The notes under the pieces are model-generated. The model was not told the origin of the DNA and ran no database searches. It saw only the letters and a program-made list of their open reading frames with translations. Position numbers and translations under genes: made by a program. Positions 1-11,055 of a stretch of DNA of 64,000 nt are shown in pieces. The DNA is taken from NCBI RefSeq assembly GCF_012027355.1, contig NZ_SNUH01000001.1:806001-870000 (forward strand), given 5' to 3'. Within the stretch, counting starts at the first letter, position 1, and each line of letters begins with the position of its first letter. The stretch comes from Thermococcus sp. M36 (GTDB taxonomy: Archaea > Methanobacteriota_B > Thermococci > Thermococcales > Thermococcaceae).

Positions 1-1698
1 GGGAAACTTCCTCTCGAAGTATCTTACCTGAGCCTGAACCCTCGGTGTTGGCCTCGCGTAGGGTATCCCCACTAATATGACCCCATTCATCTCGTCACCG
101 CTGTAGTCCTGTCCCTCGCTGTTTCTTCCACCCATGACGCCGAGCAGAACAGCACCGTTGGCCTTCGCGTGGGCCTTGAACCTGGCTATCATGGCGTCAT
201 TCTCCGCAGATGAGACACCCTGCTTCTCTATGAATATCGCCTTCCCAGCCTCCTCAAGGCGTACCTGAAGGTTGGCCGAGAGGAGGCCCTGCAGAACCTC
301 ATAAGACGCTGCAAAGACCCCCACGTTCTTGGGGATCATCTTTGCGGCCTCGACTATGTAGTCAACCATCTTCCTATAAACCTGGAGGGAGCGCTCCTCC
401 CCCCTGGTGGAGACGTCTCTGGCAACTAAAACCTGCGCGTTCTCGCGCTTCACCATGCGCGGAAACTTCTTCAGTCGGGCGTTCTCGATGCCCATGACGT
501 CGCGGAAGGCCTCAAGGGGAGTCAGCGTCCCGGACATGAAGATCGCGCCCTGGACGTTTCTGATGAAGCCCAATGCTTTGGAGGGGTCTAAAGCAACCAG
601 CTCAAGGCTCAGCCCTTTGTCCCTGCTCATCAGGAAGAGGTAATCCTCCCTCCCAATGAGGGACAGCCAGAGGAGCAGAAACTCGCCAACGCGCCCAATG
701 TAAGAGCGCGGCGGCTTGCCCTTCTCTATCCTGTCCTCCCTGATTGAATCCCCAACTGCCACCATGTCGTTGAGAATCCTGACCAGCCCCCTGGTATCAA
801 GGCTCAGGATGTCGGTAACGTGCGCAAAGACGAGCTCCGGCTGGATGGGGGTCTCCTGAACCTCCCTGTCCTTGAGCTTCTCCTCGTAGAGGATCTCCAG
901 TCCGCGCCCGAAGATGCTGAGGAAGTTGGCTATCTCATGCTCACGGTACTCGTCGGCCTCCTTTATTGCCCGATTCACCGTATGGATGCTTATCCTGTCG
1001 CTCAGGGCAGAAATGGCCTGGTCCGGCAAATTGTGGGCCTCGTCGAAAACGACTATCAGGTCAGAATAGTCGGCGTCTATCGAACTCATGAAGTTCTCCC
1101 TTATGGTAGGGTTGAGCAGGTAGAGGTAGCTGGCCACTATAACGTCGGCCTTCTCGGCCATCCTCTTCGTCAGATCGTAGGGGCACAGCTCAAGCGTCTC
1201 TGCGTGGCTCAGCACCTCAGCCGGATGGCTCGGGCTCTCAAGGAAGAACATGATGAGTTCATCAAACTCCGCCTTTTTCTTCTTCTCATTCTCGTAGAAC
1301 TCGCACTTACCGAGCTTCTTGAGGTTCTTGCAGACGACCATCGCCGTGTAGGCATCGCTCGTGAACTGCGTGAGGTAGTTGTGGAGGCACAGTTCCCTCC
1401 TGCTCCTCAGCTCGACGCCTGAGACGGGGCTTTTCCTGCTTATCACCTTGAGCTCCTCTATAACGCGGTCCATCTGCCTGTGCGTCCTCGCGAGGTAGAG
1501 CACCTTGTAGCCCATCTCCTTCGCGTGGGGGAGCACCCCCGCAAGGACACTAACGGTCTTTCCAAAGCCCGTCGGGGCCTCGATTATGGCGTTCTCCCCG
1601 TTCCTCACCACTTCCGATACCAGGTCTATGAACTCCCTCTGGTTCGGCCGGAGGTGGTCGTAGGGAAAGTAGTCCGCTGTACCGCTGAGTTCGCTCAT
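1..1698 (-). CDS. XPD/Rad3-family DNA helicase (3' end outside window)
   Basis: An ATP-dependent 5'-3' DNA helicase of superfamily 2, probably acting in repair. About 565 N-terminal residues are visible. Reading the minus strand from the ATG at 1698 gives a Walker A motif APTGFGKT near residue 42, a cysteine cluster (CLHNY..., VVCKNLKKLGKCEF, LCPYD) near residues 103-170 that fits the XPD 4Fe-4S domain, and a DEAH box (VVFDEAHNLPD) near residue 215. A motif resembling GVFAASYEVLQG follows near residue 450. The frame stays open to position 1, so the last helicase motifs lie outside. It is divergent from the small membrane gene at 1739 with about 40 bp between them. The family is clear; the repair role is inferred from XPD. 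Confidence 0.92.
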   Translation of the reverse strand, partial: MSELSGTADYFPYDHLRPNQREFIDLVSEVVRNGENAIIEAPTGFGKTVSVLAGVLPHAKEMGYKVLYLARTHRQMDRVIEELKVISRKSPVSGVELRSRRELCLHNYLTQFTSDAYTAMVVCKNLKKLGKCEFYENEKKKKAEFDELIMFFLESPSHPAEVLSHAETLELCPYDLTKRMAEKADVIVASYLYLLNPTIRENFMSSIDADYSDLIVVFDEAHNLPDQAISALSDRISIHTVNRAIKEADEYREHEIANFLSIFGRGLEILYEEKLKDREVQETPIQPELVFAHVTDILSLDTRGLVRILNDMVAVGDSIREDRIEKGKPPRSYIGRVGEFLLLWLSLIGREDYLFLMSRDKGLSLELVALDPSKALGFIRNVQGAIFMSGTLTPLEAFRDVMGIENARLKKFPRMVKRENAQVLVARDVSTRGEERSLQVYRKMVDYIVEAAKMIPKNVGVFAASYEVLQGLLSANLQVRLEEAGKAIFIEKQGVSSAENDAMIARFKAHAKANGAVLLGVMGGRNSEGQDYSGDEMNGVILVGIPYARPTPRVQAQVRYFERKFP

Positions 1699-1738
1699 GG
1701 GAAAGAGTTTTAACTGCTCGCTTTTAACTTTTCCCCAG

Positions 1739-2104
1739 GTGAAAAAGGTGGAAAAGAGAGATCAGAGACTCATCGAGTACATTGCAGAGGCTGTTCTAGT
1801 TGGATGGCTCGGCTACCTTTTCCTGTACCAGAACTATCTCCTATACACCTGGCACCGCGGGCTTCCGCTGCCGTCCAAGTCCCCTTTCATTGTTGCGGGA
1901 ATAGTCCTCGGGGCCCTGTTCTTCTGGTACGAGTGGTCCAGGCTCGAAAAGGAGTTTGAGAAGAAAGACCATGCCGTTTCCGAATCCACAGTCCCAGCCG
2001 TTTCGGGGGGTTCAGGCTCCGCGCCTTTGACGGACACGGAGGCGGGGGATGCGCTTGCTAACCAAAAACCCCCTTCAGAGAACGAAGAAAGCCTCATCCC
2101 ATGA
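1739..2104 (+). CDS. small two-helix membrane protein
   Basis: Unrecognised protein of about 121 residues. The likely start is GTG 1739 (VKKVEKRDQR...), because an earlier ATG at 1697 lies inside the divergent helicase start. Two hydrophobic helices are visible: AEAVLVGWLGYLFLYQNYLL, and FIVAGIVLGALFFWYEW about 20 residues later. A charged segment and a Ser/Gly/Pro-rich tail follow. It ends 11 nt inside the convergent gene at 2094-2795. No function is assigned. Confidence 0.6.
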   Translation: MKKVEKRDQRLIEYIAEAVLVGWLGYLFLYQNYLLYTWHRGLPLPSKSPFIVAGIVLGALFFWYEWSRLEKEFEKKDHAVSESTVPAVSGGSGSAPLTDTEAGDALANQKPPSENEESLIP

Positions 2105-2795
2105 CCTTTATCACGTACTCCCCGCTCACATCTATCCCACCAAAGTCGTCCCCGTCAACGTCCAGCACCCTTTTCTCGACCTCTATTATTGAACTTCCGG
2201 AGGCGGATTCGTACTCAACCCTCTTCACAATGTCGTCCTCGACCTGGACGGTGAACCTCTCGCCCCCGTTTTCTCCGATTATCCTGAAAGTCGGCCTGCC
2301 GAGGTTAAAACGGACGTACCTCACCGTGTGGGGCAGAAGTAAGGGGCTGAAGTTCCGTATTATGAAGTCCTTTTGGGAACCGAAGGCCCTGGGCGCTACT
2401 AGATGGTGGCTCTCGGCCATCCTCGAGACCGCAAGCGCCGAGTTCTCCGCAAGGAACTTCAGCTTCTTGCCCAGGCCCCTCTCGCCGGGGATGTCCGCGG
2501 AGACCCTAGCGGAGAGGCTGCCTTCATAAGCGGCGAATGAGAATATAAGCAGCCCCCGCCGGCCTTTCATGATGTAGGTTACGTGGGGCTCATTGGAGGC
2601 GGACTCCAGGACACCCTCAAACTCAAACCTGGTGAGAAACTTCCTGAAAGAAAGCCGGATCAGCACTTTTTTGCCCGATTTAGTGAACTCTGCCCTGTAG
2701 GGGAGTGCAGGGAACATGTTCTCCGGCTTCGCCGCAACGCCTATGAGCGCCTCCCAGCCGGCCCGAAATGGCACCTCTGCCGTCCTCGACTCCAT
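2094..2795 (-). CDS. conserved hypothetical protein, beta-rich
   Basis: About 233 residues with no signal peptide or membrane segment. An alternating hydrophobic pattern near residues 45-110 (KVLIRLSFRKFLTRFEFEGV, HVTYIMKGRRGLLIFSF) suggests a curved beta sheet of the SRPBCC type, but this is a guess from pattern only. The start is ATG 2795; an ATG at 2804 is also in frame. A TATA-like TTTAAAA (minus strand) lies about 40 bp upstream. The 3' end overlaps the convergent membrane gene by 11 nt. No function can be named. Confidence 0.6.
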   Translation of the reverse strand: MESRTAEVPFRAGWEALIGVAAKPENMFPALPYRAEFTKSGKKVLIRLSFRKFLTRFEFEGVLESASNEPHVTYIMKGRRGLLIFSFAAYEGSLSARVSADIPGERGLGKKLKFLAENSALAVSRMAESHHLVAPRAFGSQKDFIIRNFSPLLLPHTVRYVRFNLGRPTFRIIGENGGERFTVQVEDDIVKRVEYESASGSSIIEVEKRVLDVDGDDFGGIDVSGEYVIKVMG

Positions 2796-2896
2796 GAAGC
2801 GCACCCTTGTACACTCTTCCCCAAGAAGTACCTTTCATGGATTTTTAAAGTTGGCGCCCCGGAGGGCACCAAGAGAACAGGACAAGAGAAGAAAAA

Positions 2897-4791
<1,895 letters not shown>

Positions 4792-4841
4792 AGAAGCCGC
4801 CCTAGTTCCACAGGGGGTAACGACCCCGTGAGGTGATGGGA

Positions 4842-5750
4842 ATGGCCATAGTAGACGTCAGGATCCTTGTTGAAGGCGCGAGCGACGTCGAGGTCGTAAG
4901 CAAGGCCCTCCAGGGGCTTGCCCTTGGAAGCGAGTACAACATAACGATATCCGCGATAATCCCGACGACCAACGTGGAAATAGCGAAGAGCGCCGCGGCC
5001 GGCGCAGACCTGCTCATCATAGCGACGGACGCCGACAGGGTCGGGCGGGACCTTGCCGAAAGGCTGTTCAGCGAGCTCGGTGAGATGGTCGGCCACGTTG
5101 AGAGGATGAAGCTCCCCCTCGGCCACGATCTGGAACACGTAGACGTCGAGCTCGTGAGGAAGGAGCTGAAGAACACCCTCGTAAGGGCGGGGCTGAAGAG
5201 CCTCCAGGTGTTGCCCGGATACATGGAACTGAGAAAGCAGCTGCTGGACGTCAAAGGGAAGCACGACACCCTGGCCCAGGAGTATGAAGAGCTCTACAGG
5301 GAGCACGAGGAGCTGAGGAGAAAGTACGAGGAACTCCAGGCGGAGTACGTCCGCATCCGGAACGAAAATGAGGGGCTGAAGGAGCTCCTTGAGAGGAAGA
5401 GCAGGCCCGTGAAGATTGAAGACGCATGGAAGGGACTCTTCCCGGCGGAGCCCGTCCCGGACGAAAGGATACTGGCCACAGCCGTCGAGAAGCTCGGGCT
5501 GACCGGAAGGGTGATAGTGGGGCAGGGATACATCTTTGCCGAGGAAGGGGAACTCATAGACGAGCTCCTCAAGACGGTCTACCTCAGCCTGGCCATCAGA
5601 GAGGAGCTCGATGAGGGGACAAAGAAACGTCAGGAGGGCTCGAAACCAGAAGCCCAGGAGACCGAAGAGCCCGGAGGCAACATAGTTGAGAACCCGGAGG
5701 TCAATCCGGACGAGATAGAGAGGCTTCTCAAGGGTATCGGAGATGAGTGA
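4842..5750 (+). CDS. TOPRIM domain/coiled-coil protein coupled to xerA
   Basis: About 302 residues from ATG 4842, which has GGTGA 5 nt upstream. Residues 1-90 look like a TOPRIM domain: the Glu in [10 protein letters not shown] and the acidic motif [12 protein letters not shown] are the metal-binding signatures shared with topoisomerases, primases and OLD/RecR proteins. Residues about 125-190 form a strong heptad coiled coil ([18 protein letters not shown]). The rest is a helical domain and an acidic tail. The stop overlaps the xerA start by 8 nt (ATGAGTGA), so translation is probably coupled. I know of no characterised function; the neighbour suggests a DNA-linked role. Confidence 0.75.
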   Translation: MAIVDVRILVEGASDVEVVSKALQGLALGSEYNITISAIIPTTNVEIAKSAAAGADLLIIATDADRVGRDLAERLFSELGEMVGHVERMKLPLGHDLEHVDVELVRKELKNTLVRAGLKSLQVLPGYMELRKQLLDVKGKHDTLAQEYEELYREHEELRRKYEELQAEYVRIRNENEGLKELLERKSRPVKIEDAWKGLFPAEPVPDERILATAVEKLGLTGRVIVGQGYIFAEEGELIDELLKTVYLSLAIREELDEGTKKRQEGSKPEAQETEEPGGNIVENPEVNPDEIERLLKGIGDE

Positions 5751-6588
5751 AGTAGGGGATATCATCGAGGAGTTCGAGACGTACCTCGACCTGGAGGGAA
5801 AAAGCCCAAACACGATCAGGATGTACTCATACTACGTCAGGCGCTATCTGGAGGGGGGCGGGAGCTTAAACGCCCGCTCCGCTTTGAGATTTCTGGCCCG
5901 CCTTAGAAGGGAAGGCTACTCAAACAGGAGTCTAAACCTGGTAGTCCAGGCCCTGAGGGCATACTTCCGCTTCGAGGGCCACGATGAGGAGGCGGAGAGG
6001 CTCAAACCTCCCAAAGTTCCGCGCAGTCTGCCGAAGGCCCTAACTAGGGAGGAGGTCAAGAGGCTCCTCTCAGTTATCCCCCCGACGAGGAAGCGCGACA
6101 GGCTCATCGTTCTCCTCCTCTACGGCGCTGGATTACGCGTCAGTGAACTGTGCAACCTCAAGAAGAGCGATGTTGACCTAGATAGAAACCTGATAGTGGT
6201 TAGGGGAGGCAAAGGGGCGAAGGACAGGGTCGTCCCGATTCCAGCTTTTCTGGGCAGAGCGATAAGGGAGTACCTCGAAGGCAGAAACGACGGGAGCGAG
6301 TACCTCATCGTAGAGGACCGCAGGAGGAACAAGGACAGGCTCTCGCCGAAGACTGTCTGGCACCTCCTCAAAAAGTATGGACAGAAAGCCGGTGTCGAGG
6401 TTACGCCCCACAAGCTCCGCCACAGCTTCGCGACTCACATGCTCGAAAACGGTGTGGACATAAGGGCCATCCAGGAGCTGCTCGGCCACTCAAACCTCTC
6501 GACGACCCAGATATACACGAAGGTTACAGTTGAACATCTGCGGAAGGCCCAGGAGAAGGCGAAACTCATAGAGGGGCTGATGGAATAG
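5743..6588 (+). CDS. xerA: XerA tyrosine recombinase
   Basis: Site-specific tyrosine recombinase of 281 residues, the archaeal XerA, expected to resolve chromosome dimers at dif. The N-terminal SAM-like core-binding domain (about 1-90) is followed by the catalytic domain. Active-site residues visible are Arg in [11 protein letters not shown], Lys in the [12 protein letters not shown] beta hairpin, [12 protein letters not shown] (HxxR), the second His in [16 protein letters not shown] and the nucleophilic Tyr in the same string. It overlaps the upstream TOPRIM gene by 8 nt. No dif-like site was identified in this window. Confidence 0.95.
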   Translation: MSEVGDIIEEFETYLDLEGKSPNTIRMYSYYVRRYLEGGGSLNARSALRFLARLRREGYSNRSLNLVVQALRAYFRFEGHDEEAERLKPPKVPRSLPKALTREEVKRLLSVIPPTRKRDRLIVLLLYGAGLRVSELCNLKKSDVDLDRNLIVVRGGKGAKDRVVPIPAFLGRAIREYLEGRNDGSEYLIVEDRRRNKDRLSPKTVWHLLKKYGQKAGVEVTPHKLRHSFATHMLENGVDIRAIQELLGHSNLSTTQIYTKVTVEHLRKAQEKAKLIEGLME

Positions 6589-6619
6589 TCCGGTTTAATG
6601 GGAAATAAGGGGGTGAAAA

Positions 6620-7999
6620 TCACAGCGCGCCCTTCTTCTTCAGCATCGCCAGGTAGCTCGTGAAAGCTCCCGCCGAAATTGTGTCGCCGAGGCCGACCGT
6701 CGAGACGGGGTTTTTGACGAGCCTCGTCGGTATTATGACTATCTTGTACTCCCTGGTTCTCAGGCGCCTCTTGGCCTCTTCGAAGCGCAGCTTGACGTAC
6801 TCACCGCGCTCATTGTAGGGGACGCCCGTGCCCACCCGTACATCCGCAGGGCTCTTTATCTCACCAAGAGAGGCCCTGGTGGCTGCCAGTGTCGTTGCCA
6901 GCTCAAGGCTCTGTCTCAGCTCCCCCTCACTCAGGGGGTTGTCGGCGTGGGTGATGTACATGATGTAGTAGATGGTGTGTATCTGGAGCACCTCAAGGTT
7001 CATCTCGTCCACCAGAATCTTGCCGCCGAGGACAGTGTCCTCTATGCGGTTGTAGGTGAATATCCTCTCCGCGAGTTTTGAGTAGCCGAGGGCGTTGAGG
7101 ACGTGCGCTATCTCCGCCTCGTCCATTCCCACGCTGTCAACGAGCGGGAAGAGGTTGTAGATGACTTTCTTTCTGAGCTCACGGTTCTGGATCGAGGCAA
7201 ACTCAAGGTGAACCTTGACATCCCTCTCGCGCTTGAGGAGGAGAATGTCCTTCTTGGCTTCCTTCAGGTAGTGGTTCGCATCCCTCCCGTCGGAATAGCG
7301 GAGCTTTATCCCCTGGTAGCCCGAGAGGATGGCACCGTCAACGGCCTCGCCTATCTCCGGGAGGAACGGCTTCAGCTCTGGCTCGGTGTAGATTCTTATG
7401 CTCTCGAATCTCGCCGAAACGATGAACCTGCCCGAGAAGGGGACGGTTACAGTCTCGCTTCCAAGCTTGAATGTCGTTCCGGCGCGGAACTCGAATATCC
7501 TGTTGACCTTTACCGGGTCCCCCTCGCGGTAGGCCTCGCGCGGGTGCCTGAAGGTCAACCTCCCGCCCTCGACGACGGGATAGAAGAGATTTGGCCTGTC
7601 CACGAACATGAGGGCCTGCTTTTTGGCAAGGTGGGGAGTGTAAACTATCACACGGTTGAAGTCCAGGTTCGCGAGGAGGTTCGCGATTATGCCCGCCTGG
7701 CCGCCCATTCTCTCGACGTCGTATTCGAAGTGGGAGTCGAACCATTCGTGAAGCTCCTCGTTGACGAGGGGAACCGCCATAGGCTTGCCCGTTTTGAGGG
7801 CGTGGACTAGGCGGGCAACGAAGTCTAGGGGCTCGTTTATCTCTCTAGGATAGTCTTCCATTCTCCCCTCCACTGCTTCGGCTCCAAACTCGTCTATGAG
7901 CCTCTGAACCGTCTCTCCCTTCAGGTAAGTTATGGCATCAACGTTGGTGTTGTAAGCGGTGTACACCGAAAGCTTTCTCGCCTCGTCCAGGAGCCCCAT
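6620..7999 (-). CDS. pfkC: ADP-dependent phosphofructokinase
   Basis: Glycolytic enzyme of the modified Embden-Meyerhof pathway, converting fructose 6-phosphate to the 1,6-bisphosphate with ADP as donor. 459 residues of the ribokinase-like ADP-kinase family. Signatures are YTAYNTNVDAI at the N-terminus, REINEPLDFVARLVHALKTG, RMGGQAGIIANLL, SVGMDEAEIAHVL and the catalytic STVGLGDTISAGAF near residue 440. The INEPLDF region resembles P. furiosus PFK more than its ADP-glucokinase. ATG 7999 is preferred over GTG 8008 because GGGTGAT precedes it. A glycolytic-motif-like site overlaps the leader. Confidence 0.93.
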   Translation of the reverse strand: MGLLDEARKLSVYTAYNTNVDAITYLKGETVQRLIDEFGAEAVEGRMEDYPREINEPLDFVARLVHALKTGKPMAVPLVNEELHEWFDSHFEYDVERMGGQAGIIANLLANLDFNRVIVYTPHLAKKQALMFVDRPNLFYPVVEGGRLTFRHPREAYREGDPVKVNRIFEFRAGTTFKLGSETVTVPFSGRFIVSARFESIRIYTEPELKPFLPEIGEAVDGAILSGYQGIKLRYSDGRDANHYLKEAKKDILLLKRERDVKVHLEFASIQNRELRKKVIYNLFPLVDSVGMDEAEIAHVLNALGYSKLAERIFTYNRIEDTVLGGKILVDEMNLEVLQIHTIYYIMYITHADNPLSEGELRQSLELATTLAATRASLGEIKSPADVRVGTGVPYNERGEYVKLRFEEAKRRLRTREYKIVIIPTRLVKNPVSTVGLGDTISAGAFTSYLAMLKKKGAL

Positions 8000-8002
8000 A
8001 TG

Positions 8003-8019
8003 TATCACCCTCAGTGACT
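8003..8019. promoter_or_regulatory. Thermococcales glycolytic motif-like site at pfkC
   Basis: TATCAC-CCTCA-GTGACT, matching 10 of 12 defined positions of TATCAC-N5-GTGATA, the site of the Tgr/TrmBL1 regulator. It lies between a TATA-like CCTTTTAAG (minus strand, about 8050) and the pfkC ATG. A site downstream of TATA is typical of glycolytic genes repressed without sugar. Confidence 0.6.
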
Positions 8020-8111
8020 AACATTTGGAGATGTGGTGCAGTTCTTAAAAGGGTTTCGTCTCCCGCGGGGAAAGAAGCCAAAAAAAGTTGTACCAGAAAG
8101 CGCCTACAGGC

Positions 8112-8825
8112 TCAGAACTCCACGAAGAGCCTGCCGAGCTCGGGTATCCTCTCCATCACGTCCATCTCGCGCAGGGCCAGCCACAGAGAGGCCTGGTTGC
8201 TCGTGACGACGGGGATGCCGAGGTCGTCCTCAAGGGGCTCTATTATCTCAAACGTCCGCAGGTTCGTACAGCTTATGAATATCGCATCTGCCTCGTCCAT
8301 GAAGCTGGCCTTGGCCAAGCGGTAGGCCTCGTGGGGCTCAAGCTTTCCAATCTGGGTGTTGTCCTCTATACCCAGCCCCCTTATGTCAAGGACGTTGAAG
8401 TCATGGGCCTCCAAGAACTCCTTCTCACGGAGGTTTATCTCCTCCGTATAGGGGGTTATCACGAGTATATCCCTAGCATCGAGAACCTTGAGGGCCTCAA
8501 CCACAGCCGTGCTGGTGCTCACGACGGGCACGTTGACCTCGTCCTCTATCCTCGCCTCAAGCTCCCTCTCGTAGTCCTTCCCACCTATGAAGGAGCCGCT
8601 GGTGCAGCCGTAGAGTATAAGCTCCACCCCGGCGTCCGCCAGAAGCCTTGCCGCTTCAACGGCGAGGGAGTTCATCTTTATCAGTTCGTCCTCGCTGACA
8701 TTTTTAAGCGGAACCCTGGCCGTATGCAGGGAAACACCGTCCGGGAGAACCGAGTGGAGCTCCATCTCCATGGTCGTGTTTGATGAGGGCACGATAAGAC
8801 CGAGCCTGCCCCTCCATCCGTACAT
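8112..8825 (-). CDS. maleate isomerase/Asp-Glu racemase superfamily protein
   Basis: 237 residues of the maleate cis-trans isomerase/arylmalonate decarboxylase branch of the Asp/Glu racemase superfamily. The N-terminal GRLGLIVPSSNTTME is typical of maleate isomerase-like proteins. The two catalytic cysteines expected of the fold are in LYGCTSGSF near residue 74 and FISCTNLRTFE near residue 190. ATG 8825 follows GGAGGTGGG. The substrate cannot be read from the sequence; maleate itself is uncertain in a hyperthermophile. It stands alone between pfkC and the divergent nitroreductase gene. Confidence 0.8.
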   Translation of the reverse strand: MYGWRGRLGLIVPSSNTTMEMELHSVLPDGVSLHTARVPLKNVSEDELIKMNSLAVEAARLLADAGVELILYGCTSGSFIGGKDYERELEARIEDEVNVPVVSTSTAVVEALKVLDARDILVITPYTEEINLREKEFLEAHDFNVLDIRGLGIEDNTQIGKLEPHEAYRLAKASFMDEADAIFISCTNLRTFEIIEPLEDDLGIPVVTSNQASLWLALREMDVMERIPELGRLFVEF

Positions 8826-8923
8826 ATTCCCACCTCCCTTGAACTACTCCGGAGTTCTCTTAAACCTTTGGTTTCGGAAAGGCTGATTAACCCGCGGAAA
8901 AAACTGCCCACGGGGGTGATGGT

Positions 8924-9532
8924 GTGGAGCTGGACGATGCCATAATGAACAGAACGTCCGTAAGGCATTTCCTCGACAGGCAGGTTCCGGACGAGCATGT
9001 CCGGGCCCTTATAGAGGCCGCCATGCGGGCGCCGACGGCAAGCGGGCTTGAGAACTGGCTTTTTGTGGTTTTTCGGAGCGATGAGGCAAGGGACAAGATA
9101 TACCGTCTCATAGGGGAGGGCATGGAGGCGTACTACCGGGCCGTCAACCTGCCGGAGGAGAAGATAGAAAAGCTCAGGGAAAGGATTTACAGGGACGGGA
9201 TGTTCAGGGCCCCTGTTTACATAGCAGTCTTCATTGACAGGCGCGTCCGCTTCCTTAAGGGGGAGGAGTTCGACGAGCTGGAGTTCCTCTGGAGCGTCGA
9301 GAGCGCTGCCATGGCGATCCAGAACCTCATGCTGAAGGCAGTGGAGCTCGGCCTCGGGACGGTCTATATCGGGGTCACGAACTTTGAGGACATAGAGGAA
9401 GAGGTTCGCGAGCTCGCGGGCCTCGACGAAAACTACTACCTGGTGGGCCTGATTCCCGTCGGATATCCGAGGGGCGAGGTGAAGCCGCGGAAGAGGCGGA
9501 AAGGCCTCGAAGATGTAACCCGGTTCATCTAA
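8924..9532 (+). CDS. nitroreductase-family flavoprotein
   Basis: 202 residues of the nitroreductase fold, an FMN-dependent NAD(P)H oxidoreductase. The N-terminal NRTSVRHFLDRQVPDEHV carries the SxR FMN-phosphate motif. RAPTASGLENWLFVV, AIQNLMLKAVELGLGTVYIG and IPVGYPRGE are the other family blocks. The start is GTG 8924 (VELDDAIMNR), with GGGGGTGAT just upstream. Physiological substrate unknown. It is divergent from the racemase-like gene. Confidence 0.88.
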   Translation: MELDDAIMNRTSVRHFLDRQVPDEHVRALIEAAMRAPTASGLENWLFVVFRSDEARDKIYRLIGEGMEAYYRAVNLPEEKIEKLRERIYRDGMFRAPVYIAVFIDRRVRFLKGEEFDELEFLWSVESAAMAIQNLMLKAVELGLGTVYIGVTNFEDIEEEVRELAGLDENYYLVGLIPVGYPRGEVKPRKRRKGLEDVTRFI

Positions 9533-9572
9533 ACGTTTTTATTTTTCCCGCCCCATCTTATTTGGTGGAAAG

Positions 9573-9899
9573 ATGATAGAGTTCGTTATCCTGCTGGGGG
9601 TCATTGGCGGCTGGATCATTGTGGCCTCAACGCTCTTCCTGATGCTTGCCCTCGGCCAGACCTGGGGGCTGGCGGGCATCCTCCTGCTCGTGGCATCGAT
9701 CCAGATAAACAACACCCTGAAGAGGAGGTACATGAGCACGATCGTGAACGCCACCCCCAGGGCGAAGGCCATAGCGGCGCACATCTTCGAGATGAACGAG
9801 CTGATCCTGCTGTCCTCTTACATCGCCTCGCTGCTCCTCTACGAGGGCATCCAGAAGTACGTGGAGATAGTAATAAAGTTCCCCCATATGCCGGGGTGA
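9573..9899 (+). CDS. small membrane protein
   Basis: 108 residues, unrecognised. Two hydrophobic segments form a long N-terminal hairpin (FVILLGVIGGWIIVASTLFL and WGLAGILLLVASIQI). An amphipathic region follows, then a third hydrophobic stretch, LILLSSYIASLLLYEGI. ATG 9573 sits after GGTGGAAAG. It ends 4 nt before thiI, so the two are probably co-transcribed. Confidence 0.6.
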   Translation: MIEFVILLGVIGGWIIVASTLFLMLALGQTWGLAGILLLVASIQINNTLKRRYMSTIVNATPRAKAIAAHIFEMNELILLSSYIASLLLYEGIQKYVEIVIKFPHMPG

Positions 9900-9903
9900 G
9901 AGC

Positions 9904-11046
9904 ATGAACGTCGTTATAGTCCGCTACGGCGAGATAGGTACGAAGTCCAGACAGACGCGGAGATGGTTCGAGAACATCCTCATGAACAACATCCGTGAGG
10001 CTCTGGTTAGCGAGGAGATCGGGTTCAAGAAGGTCGAGGCCAAACACGGCCGCGTTCTCGTCAGGACTAACAAGGCAAATGAAGCCGTTGAAGTCCTCAC
10101 GAGGGTTTTCGGAATAGTCTCCCTCTCGCCCGCAATGGAAGTCGAGGCCGAAATGGAGAAAATAAACAAAACCGCCCTCAAGCTCTTCAGGAAGAAGAAG
10201 CGCGAGCTTGGCCTCGAAAAGCCTAGCTTCCGCGTTACCGCGAGAAGGATAACCAAGGAGTTCCCGCTCAAGAGCCCTGAGATACAGGCGAAGGTCGGGG
10301 AATACATCCTTGAGAACGAGGAAAGCAGGGTTGACCTGCACGAGTACGACATCGAGGTCGGTGTCGAGTTGATGGAGGGAAAGGCCTACATTTACGTGGA
10401 CAAGGTGAGGGCCTGGGGAGGCCTGCCGATAGGGACGCAGGGAAAAGTGGTCGCACTGCTCAGCGGCGGCATAGACTCGCCGGTGGCGGCTTTCCTCATG
10501 ATGAAGAGGGGCGTTGAGGTCATCCCAGTCCACATCTACATGGGCGAGCAGACCCTTGAGAAAGTGCGCAGGATATGGAACCAGCTCAAGAAGTACCACT
10601 ACGGCGGAAAGGGCGAGCTGATAGTGGTTAAGCCCAAGGAGCGCGAGAGAATTATTCAAAAGCTCAAGGAGCTGAAGAAAGACAAGTATACCTGCGTCTT
10701 CTGCAAGTACATGATGGTGAGGAACGCTGACAGGATTGCGAGGGAGTTTGGGGCGAAGGGGATAGTCATGGGCGACTCCCTCGGCCAGGTCGCCAGCCAG
10801 ACGCTTGAGAACATGTACATCGTCAGCCAGGCGAGCGATTTACCGATTTACAGGCCGCTCATCGGCATGGACAAAGAGGAGATAGTGGGAATAGCGAAAA
10901 AGATAGGCACATTTGAGCTGTCAACTCTCCCCGAAGACGAGATACCCTTCATCCCCAAGCACCCCGTCATAAGGGGCTCCTGGGAGGAATTCCGGAAGCT
11001 CTACAGAGCCATCTTTGGGGAGGAGCCAAGAAAAAAAGAGTGCTGA
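9904..11046 (+). CDS. thiI: ThiI tRNA 4-thiouridine sulfurtransferase
   Basis: Makes 4-thiouridine at tRNA position 8 by adenylating the base and then thiolating it. 380 residues: an N-terminal ferredoxin-like/THUMP region (about 1-170) for tRNA binding, then the PP-loop ATPase with LLSGGIDSPVAAFLM near residue 180. A CVFC pair (about 266) and MGDSLGQVASQTLENM follow. There is no C-terminal rhodanese domain, as expected for archaeal ThiI, so the sulfur relay probably uses the CxxC cysteines. A second, THUMP-less copy of the catalytic half lies at 11649-12239. Confidence 0.93.
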   Translation: MNVVIVRYGEIGTKSRQTRRWFENILMNNIREALVSEEIGFKKVEAKHGRVLVRTNKANEAVEVLTRVFGIVSLSPAMEVEAEMEKINKTALKLFRKKKRELGLEKPSFRVTARRITKEFPLKSPEIQAKVGEYILENEESRVDLHEYDIEVGVELMEGKAYIYVDKVRAWGGLPIGTQGKVVALLSGGIDSPVAAFLMMKRGVEVIPVHIYMGEQTLEKVRRIWNQLKKYHYGGKGELIVVKPKERERIIQKLKELKKDKYTCVFCKYMMVRNADRIAREFGAKGIVMGDSLGQVASQTLENMYIVSQASDLPIYRPLIGMDKEEIVGIAKKIGTFELSTLPEDEIPFIPKHPVIRGSWEEFRKLYRAIFGEEPRKKEC

Positions 11047-11055
11047 GGTGATAAA

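Noticed and set aside
1697-1738. ATG 1697 as start of the small membrane protein
   Set aside because: It overlaps the start of the divergent helicase gene and precedes a promoter-like T/A-rich stretch; GTG 1739 fits better.
9616-10659. Long minus-strand frame opposite thiI
   Set aside because: Mirror of the codon pattern of ThiI; no ribosome site, no family-like composition. Same for the long frames opposite the aminotransferase (24921-26018), enolase (29363-30694) and the TOPRIM gene (4788-5813).
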